From positions 1,984,001 to 2,048,000 of the forward strand of contig NZ_CP026949.1 in the NCBI RefSeq assembly GCF_003065425.1: DNA of 64,000 bases. Direction: 5' to 3'. Position 1 is the first letter of the stretch. Each line of letters opens with the position of its first letter. Both the position numbers and the translations under genes were made by a program. Of this stretch, positions 8,543 to 16,168 are shown in pieces. The notes under the pieces were generated by a model that was not told where the DNA came from, ran no database searches, and saw only the letters and a list, made by a program, of their open reading frames with translations. This DNA comes from Mycetocola zhujimingii. GTDB lineage: Bacteria; Actinomycetota; Actinomycetes; Actinomycetales; Microbacteriaceae.

Positions 8543-8554
8543 AGTTATCCACAG
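8543..8554 (-). promoter_or_regulatory. Shared 12-mer CTGTGGATAACT upstream of tadA (DnaA-box-like)
   Basis: On the coding strand of tadA the sequence reads CTGTGGATAACT, ending 36 nt before the ATG and 24 nt before the putative -10 hexamer. It contains a perfect DnaA-box 9-mer (TTATCCACA on the plus strand, 8545-8553). The identical 12-mer occurs at the same distance and orientation before the lipoprotein gene (30078-30089) and the E1/ThiF-like gene (40987-40998). Confidence 0.6.
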
Positions 8555-8642
8555 GCCCCGCTGCGGGTCCGGAGATCGAAGCATCCGTGACCCTGCGAAT
8601 CCGGTTCGCGAACGCCCGCTTCCCCCTAGACTTGTTGCGCCA

Positions 8643-8724
8643 GCGGGAGTGGTGAAATTGGCAGACACGCAGGATTTAGGTTCCTGTGCTTTCGAGCGTG
8701 TGGGTTCAAGTCCCACCTTCCGCA
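8643..8724 (+). tRNA. tRNA-Leu (anticodon UAG)
   Basis: An 82-nt tRNA. Acceptor arm GCGGGAG pairs with CTTCCGC, followed by discriminator A at 8724. The D-arm region GGTGAAATTGGCAGAC is typical of leucine tRNAs. The anticodon stem CAGGA/TCCTG encloses TTTAGGT with anticodon TAG. A variable arm (TGCTTTCGAGCG region) and a T-arm GTGGG-TTCAAGT-CCCAC follow. CCA is not encoded. It lies 63 nt upstream of the DedA gene. Confidence 0.95.
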
Positions 8725-8787
8725 CGGAACCGGTGGCGTAAGCCGCTCTGACCATCCACGAGCACGACCTACGGAGTAGTAGCCGCC

Positions 8788-9549
8788 ATGATTTCGACAG
8801 GCCTCATTCCCTGGCTGGACCCTGAGAGCATCATCAGCGCGGCCGGACCATGGGCGCTCGTCGTTGTGTGCTTCATCGTTTTCGCCGAGACCGGATTGCT
8901 GATCGGATTCCTCCTTCCCGGAGATACGCTCCTCGTCATCACCGGGCTGCTCACGTTCCACGGCATGCACTCGGCCACGACTGCCGGCCTCGAGCTCGAC
9001 ATCTGGTGGGTGGCGCTCGCCATTGGGTTTGCCGCGTTCCTCGGCGGTGAGGTCGGCTATCTGATCGGCCATAAGGCAGGCCCCCGGATATTCGAGCGCA
9101 AGGAATCAGGGCTCTTCAGTGTGAAGAACGTCCAGCGCACCAACGCGTTCTTCACCCGATTCGGCGGCCTCGCCGTGATTCTCGCCCGCTTCGTGCCGAT
9201 CGTTCGCACCTTCGCCCCCGTCGCTGCGGGCGTCGGCCACATGGACTACAAGAAGTACTCGTTCTACAACTTCGTCGGCGCCATCATCTGGGGTGTCGGA
9301 CTCACCTACTTCGGTTACCTTCTTGGCTACATCCCGCCGGTCGCCACCTTCGTCCAGGAGTACATCGACGTCATCCTGATCGGCGCCGTCGTGATCACCC
9401 TGATTCCGACGGTCTGGCACTACGTACAGTCGAGCCGCAAGGCGAAGCGCGAGATGGCCGCGGGACCCGATGGCCTCACCGACGCTGAAGAAGCCGCCCG
9501 GCTCGTGCTTGACCCGGAGACCTTCAACAAGAAGCCTGATCTTCCCTAG
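8788..9549 (+). CDS. DedA-family membrane protein
   Basis: A 253-residue DedA/SNARE-associated membrane protein. Family marks are the re-entrant segment ETGLLIGFLLPGDTLLVITG near residues 35-55 (conserved E and the F/LPGD/E motif), GEVGYLIGHKAG, and the RFVPIVRTFAPVAAGVGHMDY motif near residues 132-152 with the conserved arginines. Members act in undecaprenyl-phosphate or phospholipid translocation and proton-dependent membrane homeostasis. A GGAG ribosome site precedes the ATG. The stop overlaps the convergent cation-efflux gene: both stops lie in a single CTAG palindrome at 9546-9549. Confidence 0.9.
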   Translation: MISTGLIPWLDPESIISAAGPWALVVVCFIVFAETGLLIGFLLPGDTLLVITGLLTFHGMHSATTAGLELDIWWVALAIGFAAFLGGEVGYLIGHKAGPRIFERKESGLFSVKNVQRTNAFFTRFGGLAVILARFVPIVRTFAPVAAGVGHMDYKKYSFYNFVGAIIWGVGLTYFGYLLGYIPPVATFVQEYIDVILIGAVVITLIPTVWHYVQSSRKAKREMAAGPDGLTDAEEAARLVLDPETFNKKPDLP

Positions 9550-10454
9550 GGGTGCTGCGGATGCTCGTGGCCGGCGTGTTTCGCCGGCTCGAGCTGGAAC
9601 GTGGAGTGCTCAACGTCGAAGTGGCCGCTCAGGCACTCGGACAGCGTGTCGAGCATTTCTCCGGTTCTCCCCTCGCTGAACACCTCGGAATCGACGACCA
9701 CGTGGGCGGTGAACACCGGTTCGCCCGACGTGATCGACCAGACGTGGACGTCATGCACATCGACGACGCCTGGCGCGCGCCTGATGTGGTCGCGAATCTG
9801 CTGCACATCGGTGTCTGACGGAGACGATTCGTTGAGCACCCGCCACACGTCCCGGAGCAGGACCCACGCGCGGGGAAGGATGCCAGCGGCGATCAGCAGC
9901 GACGCTATGGCATCCACCTGGACCAGGCCGGTGAACAGGATGATGATTCCGGCGATGAGAACGCCAACCGACCCGAGCAGGTCGCCGAGCACCTCGAGGT
10001 AGGCACCGCGCATGTTGAGGGATTCTTTGGCGCCACTGCGCAGGACCATCATCGATACCGCGTTCGCGACGAGACCGATGGCTGCGACGACGAGCATGGG
10101 CGCGGCGAGGATCTCGATCCCGCTCGGGTCGATCAGGCGCTGGATGCCCTGGAACGCGATTCCGACGGCGACCACGACGAGCAGCAGCCCGTTGAGCAGC
10201 GCGCCGAGCACCTCGGTGCGGCGGTAGCCATAGGTATGCCGTTCGCTCGCCGGCCGGGCAGCGATGATCAGAGCGACGAGGGCGATGACCAGCCCGGTGA
10301 GGTCACTGAGCATGTGTCCGGCGTCGGCGAGCAGGGCAAGCGATCCGGTCAGGATGCCGCCGACAACCTCCGCGACGAGCACGACAGAGACGATCGCGAT
10401 GACGATGAGCAGCCGCGAGCGGTTGACGTCGTGTGGGGCGTGGTCATGGGCCAT
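9546..10454 (-). CDS. Cation diffusion facilitator (CzcD/ZitB-like zinc/cobalt efflux)
   Basis: A 302-residue CDF exporter with six membrane helices and a C-terminal cytoplasmic metal-binding domain (APGVVDVHDVHVWSITSG). His-rich ends (MAHDHAPHD and HAGHEHPQHP) suit Zn(II). The metal site in helix 2 is the canonical HxxxD (DAGHMLSD). In helix 5 the usual HxxxD is ExxxD (YLEVLGDLLGS), a visible substitution in the transport site. It exports divalent metal in exchange for protons. The ATG is probably leaderless: TAGCGT at 10461-10466 (reverse strand) ends 6 nt before it. Confidence 0.9.
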   Translation of the reverse strand: MAHDHAPHDVNRSRLLIVIAIVSVVLVAEVVGGILTGSLALLADAGHMLSDLTGLVIALVALIIAARPASERHTYGYRRTEVLGALLNGLLLVVVAVGIAFQGIQRLIDPSGIEILAAPMLVVAAIGLVANAVSMMVLRSGAKESLNMRGAYLEVLGDLLGSVGVLIAGIIILFTGLVQVDAIASLLIAAGILPRAWVLLRDVWRVLNESSPSDTDVQQIRDHIRRAPGVVDVHDVHVWSITSGEPVFTAHVVVDSEVFSEGRTGEMLDTLSECLSGHFDVEHSTFQLEPAKHAGHEHPQHP

Positions 10455-10460
10455 ACCTCA

Positions 10461-10466
10461 ACGCTA
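10461..10466 (-). promoter_or_regulatory. -10 element for leaderless CDF efflux gene
   Basis: Read on the reverse strand, TAGCGT lies 6 nt before the ATG at 10454, with no Shine-Dalgarno between. Confidence 0.5.
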
Positions 10467-10593
10467 GGCCGAGCGGGACCCATCCGCCACACGGCAACGC
10501 TTGATGCTAACGATGGCCATTCTCATTCCGGTGCGCCCGATCGGCCAGCGCAACTGCTGGCCGCACTGGCTCGTGTGATGAGGGTTCGGTGAT

Positions 10594-11205
10594 TCAGGCG
10601 GATGCGACGGATTGCAGGGTCGGGATGAGATCGGCGAAAGCCCTCGCTCGATGGCTGATTTCGTTCTTCGTCTCGGGTGGCAGCTCGGCCGACGATACGT
10701 CGTACCCCGATGGGATGAAGATCGGGTCGTAGCCAAAGCCGTTTTCGCCCCTGGCCTCTGTTGCGAGCGTCCCTGGCCACACTCCGACCGAAACGTGCTC
10801 GAATCCCTCTCGGTCCTGATTTCCAGGAACCACGAGCGCGATGTGGCAGTGGAACTCTGCCCCGCGGTGCTCGGGGGCGATGTCAGACAGCTGCGCGAGC
10901 AAGAGATTCAGGTTGTCTCTGTCGTCGTGCCCCGGGCCTGACCACCGCGCCGAGAAGATCCCCGGCGCGCCGCCAAGAACGTCGACGGAGATACCGCTGT
11001 CGTCGGCCATGGCGATGCGACCGGTGTGCGCGGCGGCTGTGCGCGCCTTGATCAGCGCATTTTCGCTGAAGGTCACGCCGTCTTCGACGGGTTCAGGGCC
11101 GTCGTAGGCGAGAACGGTGATCTCCGGCATGGCCGCGCTGAGGATCCGCTGGAACTCCTGGACCTTGTGCTGGTTATGGGTTGCCAGCACGACCTCGATC
11201 GTCAC
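10594..11205 (-). CDS. rdgB: RdgB/HAM1 non-canonical purine NTP pyrophosphatase
   Basis: A 203-residue XTP/dITP diphosphatase that removes ITP and XTP from the nucleotide pool so they are not built into DNA or RNA. Signatures are the N-terminal [14 protein letters not shown], the substrate/metal segment [44 protein letters not shown] and the C-terminal SHRARAF. The ATG overlaps the rph stop by 4 bp, so the two are one operon, the usual rph-rdgB pair. Confidence 0.95.
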   Translation of the reverse strand: MTIEVVLATHNQHKVQEFQRILSAAMPEITVLAYDGPEPVEDGVTFSENALIKARTAAAHTGRIAMADDSGISVDVLGGAPGIFSARWSGPGHDDRDNLNLLLAQLSDIAPEHRGAEFHCHIALVVPGNQDREGFEHVSVGVWPGTLATEARGENGFGYDPIFIPSGYDVSSAELPPETKNEISHRARAFADLIPTLQSVASA

Positions 11206-11945
11206 TCTGCGCTCCGAGCGAGAGACTTCACCTGGAGCGCGGTGAGGTCCGCGGCGCCACCGACGGCAAGGTCAAGCAGTGCGTCGAGCTCCCGGCGATC
11301 GAACGGTGCGCCCTCCGCGGTGCCCTGGACCTCAACAAAGAGACCGCGACCGGTCACAACGACGTTCATGTCGGTTTCGGCGCGGACGTCCTCGACGTAT
11401 GCGAGATCCAGCATCGGCTCTCCGTCGATGATGCCAACCGATACTGCAGCGACGCTGTCGATGAGTGGAGTTGCCTTCTGCCCGATGAACTTCTTCTCCC
11501 GCGCCCACTCGATCGCGTCAGCGAGAGCGACGTACGCACCGGTGATCGCTGCTGTGCGCGTTCCGCCGTCAGCCTGAAGCACGTCGCAGTCGATGACAAT
11601 GGTGTTCTCGCCGAGGGCTTTCGTGTCGATGACCGCACGAAGGCTGCGCCCGATCAGGCGGGAGATTTCGTGGGTGCGGCCACCGATCCTGCCCTTGACC
11701 GATTCCCGGTCCATGCGGCTGTTCGTCGACCGTGGAAGCATCGAGTACTCAGCGGTCACCCATCCCTTGCCCTTGCCTGCGAGCCAGCGGGGTACGCCGT
11801 TGGTGAAGGATGCCGTGCAGAGAACCTTCGTCTTTCCGAACGAGATGAGCGCACTGCCTTCGGCCTGGTCGCTCCATCCGCGCTCAATGGTCACCTCCCG
11901 CAGCTGGGTGTTGGTGCGGCCGTCTTTGCGGATGGTGTCTGTCAC
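11202..11945 (-). CDS. rph: Ribonuclease PH
   Basis: A 247-residue phosphate-dependent 3'-5' exoribonuclease that trims tRNA 3' ends. Family motifs run through the protein: [19 protein letters not shown] at the N-terminus, [39 protein letters not shown], the phosphate-site segment [20 protein letters not shown], and [17 protein letters not shown]. The GTG start at 11945 is preceded by a CAGGAG ribosome site. It is first in the rph-rdgB operon and lies downstream of murI. Confidence 0.96.
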   Translation of the reverse strand: MTDTIRKDGRTNTQLREVTIERGWSDQAEGSALISFGKTKVLCTASFTNGVPRWLAGKGKGWVTAEYSMLPRSTNSRMDRESVKGRIGGRTHEISRLIGRSLRAVIDTKALGENTIVIDCDVLQADGGTRTAAITGAYVALADAIEWAREKKFIGQKATPLIDSVAAVSVGIIDGEPMLDLAYVEDVRAETDMNVVVTGRGLFVEVQGTAEGAPFDRRELDALLDLAVGGAADLTALQVKSLARSAE

Positions 11946-11996
11946 GGGTACTCCTGAGAAAAGCGCCGACGATCGGCGGATGTGGAAAAAGACTGG

Positions 11997-12833
11997 CTAA
12001 GAACCGTATGCCCTGAGCGCCGCGAGATCGATGACACCTGTCTGGACCAGGTCGACGTGGGATATCTCCCGACCGATCAGACGGTGGGCGAGTTCGAGGA
12101 ACTCAGCCTCGCTGGGTCCGGTCGCCTCGTAGTGGTGCGCCGGCGGCCTGGGGCTCGTACGTTCCATATCCCCGGAGACCAGCACACGGTACACATCGTT
12201 TGCGGTCTCGGTGTCGCTCGAGACGAGCGTCACCCCTGGGCCCATGACGTACGAAATCGCACCCTTGAGGAACGGATAGTGGGTGCATCCGAGAACAACG
12301 GTGTCGACATCAGCGGATACGAGCGGACGGAGATACTCCTGAGCGGTTGCCAGCACCTCGGGTCCCGTGGTGATCCCCGCCTCAACGAATTCGACGAACC
12401 GCGGGCATGCTGCCGTGAACAGCTGCAGTTCCGGCGCAGCGGCGAACGCGTCTTCATAAGCTCGGGAGTTGATGGTCCCCTCGGTGCCGATGACACCGAC
12501 GCGCCCATTCCTGGTGCTCGCCACAGCGCGGCGCACAGCGGGCTGGATCACTTCGATCACCGGGACGGAGTAACGCTCCCGCGCGTCCCTGAGCATGGCG
12601 GCGGACGCCGTGTTGCAGGCAATGACGATCATCTTGACACCCTGTGCCACGAGGTCGTCCAGCACCTCGAGCGAGAACCGCCTGACGTCAGCGATGGGCT
12701 TCGGGCCGTATGGCGAGTGCGCGGTATCGCCGACGTAGAGGATTTCTTCGTTGGGCAGCTGGTCCTGAATCGCACGAGCGACTGTCAGCCCGCCGACTCC
12801 GGAGTCAAAGATTCCGATTGGCGCATCATTCAC
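11997..12833 (-). CDS. murI: Glutamate racemase
   Basis: A 278-residue racemase that makes D-glutamate for peptidoglycan. The two catalytic cysteines are visible in [10 protein letters not shown] and [11 protein letters not shown], with the N-terminal [17 protein letters not shown] and GDTAHSPYG segments. The GTG at 12833 is preferred: the conserved strand begins at residue 5, and TAGGCT at 12841-12846 (reverse strand) sits 7 nt upstream, so the message looks leaderless. An upstream start would also overlap the divergent pncB promoter. Confidence 0.95.
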   Translation of the reverse strand: MNDAPIGIFDSGVGGLTVARAIQDQLPNEEILYVGDTAHSPYGPKPIADVRRFSLEVLDDLVAQGVKMIVIACNTASAAMLRDARERYSVPVIEVIQPAVRRAVASTRNGRVGVIGTEGTINSRAYEDAFAAAPELQLFTAACPRFVEFVEAGITTGPEVLATAQEYLRPLVSADVDTVVLGCTHYPFLKGAISYVMGPGVTLVSSDTETANDVYRVLVSGDMERTSPRPPAHHYEATGPSEAEFLELAHRLIGREISHVDLVQTGVIDLAALRAYGS

Positions 12834-12840
12834 GCGTTCC

Positions 12841-12846
12841 AGCCTA
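12841..12846 (-). promoter_or_regulatory. -10 element for leaderless murI
   Basis: Reverse-strand TAGGCT, 7 nt before the GTG start of murI. It belongs to a divergent promoter pair with pncB. Confidence 0.5.
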
Positions 12847-12908
12847 CCGGCTCCATACGGCCGCAACCCGGCACGCGCAAGCGGGCACCGGATGCCTGAC
12901 GCCATCGA

Positions 12909-12914
12909 TAGGCT
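12909..12914 (+). promoter_or_regulatory. -10 element for leaderless pncB
   Basis: TAGGCT, 6 nt before the GTG at 12921, with no ribosome site. Confidence 0.55.
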
Positions 12915-12920
12915 GGCGGG

Positions 12921-14255
12921 GTGAGCCACTCGACGTCATCGGAAACCTCAACAGCCCTCTTTACCGACCGTTATGAACTGACGATGGTCGATGCTGCGCT
13001 CGCGCACGGCACCGCCGACACGGAGTGCATCTTTGAGGTGTTCGGGCGCCGGCTGCCCGGTGCCAGGCGCTACGGCATTGTCGCGGGCACCGGTCGCCTC
13101 CTCGAGCTGATCCGCGACTTCCGTTTCGGCGACCCGGAACTCAGCTGGTTGCGGGAGAACAACGTGGTGTCGGCACGCACTCTCGACTGGCTGAGCAATT
13201 ACAGGTTCTCCGGAGACATCTGGGGGTATCGCGAGGGTGAGGCATACTTCCCGAACTCTCCCGTGCTCACCGTTGAGTCGACGTTCGCGGAGGGGGTCCT
13301 CCTCGAAACCCTCATCCTCAGCGTCCTCAACTACGACACCGCGGTCGCGAACGCGGCAACGCGCATGGTGACGGCGGCCCACGGCAGGCCGGTTGCCGAA
13401 ATGGGCTCCCGACGTGCAAACGAGCACTCGGCGGTGGCGGCCGCACGTGCCGCGTACATCGCCGGGTTCGACGCGACGAGCAACCTGGAAGCCGGCCGTA
13501 CCTGGGGCATCCCGACGATGGGGACGGCTGCGCACGCCTTCTCCCTGCTGCACGAAACCGAGGAGGAAGCGTTCCGTGCACAGATCGCTGCGTCCGGGCC
13601 GGAGACAACGCTCCTCGTCGACACCTACGACGTGGAGCAGGGCATCACGACGGCGGTGAAAGTGGCGGGTCCCGAACTCGGCGCGGTCCGGCTGGACTCG
13701 GGCGACCTGCCCACCCTCGTCCTCGAGGTTCGCGAACAACTCGATTCGCTCGGTGCGACCCAGACAAAGATCACCGTCACCAACGACCTCGACGAGCATG
13801 CCATCGCCGCCCTCGCGGCAGTGCCGGTTGATTCCTACGGGGTAGGGACGTCAGTCGTCACCGGGTCTGGATCGCCCGCCGCTGGCATGGTCTACAAGCT
13901 CGTCGCCCGAAAGGACAACGACGGCGGCTGGGTGGCCGTCGCCAAAACGTCTGAGGGCAAGGTCGGGGTCGGCGGACGCAAGTTCCCGGTGCGCCGGCTG
14001 AATGGCTCCCGCGTGGCTGTGGAGGAACTCATCTACGTCGGTGACGGACCCGAGACGACGTCCGCAAGGAGTGAACTCGAACGCCCCCTGCTCGTGCAAC
14101 TGGTGAGCGGCGGCAGGGTTGACGAACGGTACACCGGCCCCGCTGGCACGGCACTCGCTCGAGAGCATCGCGCGCACATCCTCACAGAACTTCCTGCGGA
14201 TTCCGCCCGGCTGGGTCGCGGGGACCCCGCCTTGCCGACGCGGTTCGCGAAGTAA
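12921..14255 (+). CDS. pncB: Nicotinate phosphoribosyltransferase
   Basis: A 444-residue enzyme of the NAD salvage (Preiss-Handler) pathway that joins nicotinate to PRPP. Family motifs include [14 protein letters not shown] at the N-terminus, [32 protein letters not shown] (with the conserved GSRR), MGTAAHAF and [16 protein letters not shown], with the phosphate-binding region [13 protein letters not shown]. The GTG at 12921 is set by the leaderless-type TAGGCT element 6 nt upstream. It is divergent from murI. Confidence 0.95.
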   Translation: MSHSTSSETSTALFTDRYELTMVDAALAHGTADTECIFEVFGRRLPGARRYGIVAGTGRLLELIRDFRFGDPELSWLRENNVVSARTLDWLSNYRFSGDIWGYREGEAYFPNSPVLTVESTFAEGVLLETLILSVLNYDTAVANAATRMVTAAHGRPVAEMGSRRANEHSAVAAARAAYIAGFDATSNLEAGRTWGIPTMGTAAHAFSLLHETEEEAFRAQIAASGPETTLLVDTYDVEQGITTAVKVAGPELGAVRLDSGDLPTLVLEVREQLDSLGATQTKITVTNDLDEHAIAALAAVPVDSYGVGTSVVTGSGSPAAGMVYKLVARKDNDGGWVAVAKTSEGKVGVGGRKFPVRRLNGSRVAVEELIYVGDGPETTSARSELERPLLVQLVSGGRVDERYTGPAGTALAREHRAHILTELPADSARLGRGDPALPTRFAK

Positions 14256-14266
14256 GGCGCCGGCGT

Positions 14267-14557
14267 CTACTCGGACTTCATCTTTTCGTAGATGTCCTTG
14301 CAGGTCGGGCACACGGGAAACTTCTCCGGGTCACGTCCTGGCGTCCACTTCTTGCCGCAGAGCGCCTTGACGGGCTTGCCGCTGATGGCCGACTGAAGGA
14401 TTTTGTCCTTCTTCACGTAGTGGGAGAACCGCTCGTGATCGCCGGGCTCAACGCCCTCGCTGTTGAGAAGTTCTTCAAGTTCACGGTCGAGGACTGAGGT
14501 GCCACCGGCATCCGGCCGGGATCCGGGATCTGCGATGCTCACGCGTGCGTCAATCAT
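14267..14557 (-). CDS. DUF3039 domain protein (small zinc-ribbon-like)
   Basis: A 96-residue protein matching the actinobacterial DUF3039 family: GGTSVLDRELEELL, then GDHERFSHYVKKDKI, KPVKALCGKKWTP and the C-terminal FPVCPTCKDIYEKM. The single Cys plus CxxC with nearby His residues suggests a metal-binding fold. The molecular role is unknown. TACAAT at 14564-14569 (reverse strand) lies 6 nt before the ATG, a very good -10 for a leaderless message. It converges on pncB with 11 bp between stops. Confidence 0.85.
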   Translation of the reverse strand: MIDARVSIADPGSRPDAGGTSVLDRELEELLNSEGVEPGDHERFSHYVKKDKILQSAISGKPVKALCGKKWTPGRDPEKFPVCPTCKDIYEKMKSE

Positions 14558-14563
14558 GATCCA

Positions 14564-14569
14564 ATTGTA
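14564..14569 (-). promoter_or_regulatory. -10 element for leaderless DUF3039 gene
   Basis: Reverse-strand TACAAT, 6 nt before the ATG at 14557. It is the closest match to the TATAAT consensus among the leaderless promoters here. Confidence 0.6.
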
Positions 14570-14584
14570 CGCCGTGGCCGTTAC

Positions 14585-16168
14585 CTAATGGCTGACGGCA
14601 AACGCGACGATCTCGGGGCCGCGGCGGTCGAAGACGCGTCCGCCTGCCCAAACGCCGAGAACCAGCGTGAACACACCAAGGCCCACTCCCGCCCAGAGGG
14701 CGAGCACGTGCCATGACGCATCGTCGGTGAACCCCAGCCAGGCGAGCACACCCGCGGGGGTCGCGACGAGAACGGATGCGAGGAGCCCTGCCGCCTGCGA
14801 CACGCCGCCGGAGGCGCCACTGGACTGCGGCTGCTGGAACGGGCTGTCTCCCGGCAACGCTACCGGATAGGGAAAGCGCGCAGAGATGAAGCTGGACAGT
14901 CCGAGGCCACCGAGGAACAGTGCAGAGGAAACCCCGATCATCGAGGGCAGAACGACCCAGTCGCCGTAGAACTGAATGCTGATCATGGAGCCGACGACCA
15001 CAAGCGGAACGCCGATCAGGGCCACCGGGAAGAGACGGCCAAGTCGGTCAGCGTAGCCCCGCACTCCCGAGGCGAAATGCAGCCACACGGCGGTCGAGTC
15101 AAAGGCGAGGTCGTTGTGCACCGACCAGCCGAGGAAGATCGCCATCACCGGAAGCGGCAGGAGTGCGAGCGGTTCGATCGGCACCCCGACAACGAGGAAC
15201 GGCACCATCATCACAAACGGCACGATCGGGATGATCACGACCGACATGAGATAACGGGGGTCGCGGGCCCAGTAGGTCATGCTTCGAGCTGCCACGGCTG
15301 CGCCTGGCCGCGCGGGCATCAGGTCGAACCAACCCATTCCCGCGCTGGAGGTGGTCACCACATCGCGTCCGGGATTAACGAGCATGTACGCAACGAGGCG
15401 GTCCCAGACAAACCAGAGACCTGCGACTGTTGCCGCGGCGATCAGGAATTTGAGGATGGCGGCGCCGCCATCGCCGATGGCCACATCGCCGGGGAATGAC
15501 CAGACCGCGCCGAACGGTGTCCAGCTGATGACGTCAGCAGCGCTCCCGAGCACTGCCGCACCGTCTCTGCCCCAGTTCACGCTCGACAGCAGGATGACCG
15601 CGGGTGCCAGCAGCACGAGAACGGCAATACCGATGAGGCCCGTGAGTTCCTTCGACCGGCGGGAAGCGAGCAGTAGTGAGGCCGCGGCGGTGGCGATACG
15701 GGCCGCGATTACGCAGGTGGCAACAGCGAGCACGGCAGAAAGAAGCGCGAGCATCACGGGCAGGAACCCGCGTGAACCGCTGACCGCGGTTGTGAGGCTC
15801 AGGACCAGAACGATCAACACGAGAATGAGCGACGGCACACTCACGAGTGCGGCCACGAGCAGACCGGTGGAGAGCGAGCGGTCGCGCACCCCGAACAGTG
15901 CAAACGAGCGCGGGTCAAGGTCGTCCTCGACCCCGAAGATCAAGGGGATGAGAATGAAGCCGAGGATGACGAACGACCCGAGCAAGACAAGAGTGTTCCT
16001 CGTGAGTTCGTCTGGAGCGGACCGCAACGCGGCGAGCGTGGCACCGAACAGGTAGAGGAGCGCAAACCCTGCGGCAGCGATCACGACCGCGCCTATCACC
16101 CGCCTGGGGCTCTGTCGGAACAGGTTGCCGAGGAACTGAAGCCTCAGTCGGAGAAGCTGTGCAACCAT
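14585..16168 (-). CDS. ABC-2 type transporter permease (large membrane subunit)
   Basis: A 527-residue membrane protein with roughly 12 hydrophobic segments, starting with a short amphipathic run (MVAQLLRLRLQFLGNLFRQSP). It has no ATPase motifs. The first 25 bp overlap the end of the ABC ATPase gene, so the two are co-translated and form one exporter. The central hydrophilic stretch (NPGRDVVTTSSAGMGWFDL ... GAAVAARSMTYWARDPRYL) resembles that of actinobacterial ABC-2 permeases of unknown substrate. The substrate cannot be told from the sequence. Confidence 0.8.
   Translation of the reverse strand: MVAQLLRLRLQFLGNLFRQSPRRVIGAVVIAAAGFALLYLFGATLAALRSAPDELTRNTLVLLGSFVILGFILIPLIFGVEDDLDPRSFALFGVRDRSLSTGLLVAALVSVPSLILVLIVLVLSLTTAVSGSRGFLPVMLALLSAVLAVATCVIAARIATAAASLLLASRRSKELTGLIGIAVLVLLAPAVILLSSVNWGRDGAAVLGSAADVISWTPFGAVWSFPGDVAIGDGGAAILKFLIAAATVAGLWFVWDRLVAYMLVNPGRDVVTTSSAGMGWFDLMPARPGAAVAARSMTYWARDPRYLMSVVIIPIVPFVMMVPFLVVGVPIEPLALLPLPVMAIFLGWSVHNDLAFDSTAVWLHFASGVRGYADRLGRLFPVALIGVPLVVVGSMISIQFYGDWVVLPSMIGVSSALFLGGLGLSSFISARFPYPVALPGDSPFQQPQSSGASGGVSQAAGLLASVLVATPAGVLAWLGFTDDASWHVLALWAGVGLGVFTLVLGVWAGGRVFDRRGPEIVAFAVSH

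Noticed and set aside
8543-8554. The DnaA-box-like 9-mers as evidence for a replication origin
   Set aside because: They are three isolated copies 10-22 kb apart, each in a promoter at a fixed distance. There is no cluster, no dnaA/dnaN neighbour and no AT-rich unwinding region beside tadA or the E1-like gene.
10501-10530. Zur/SmtB-like operator upstream of the cation efflux gene (ATGAGAATGGCCATCGTTAG region)
   Set aside because: The arms match at only about 5 of 8 positions and the spacing differs from known actinobacterial Zur boxes. The central ATGGCCAT palindrome alone is not informative.
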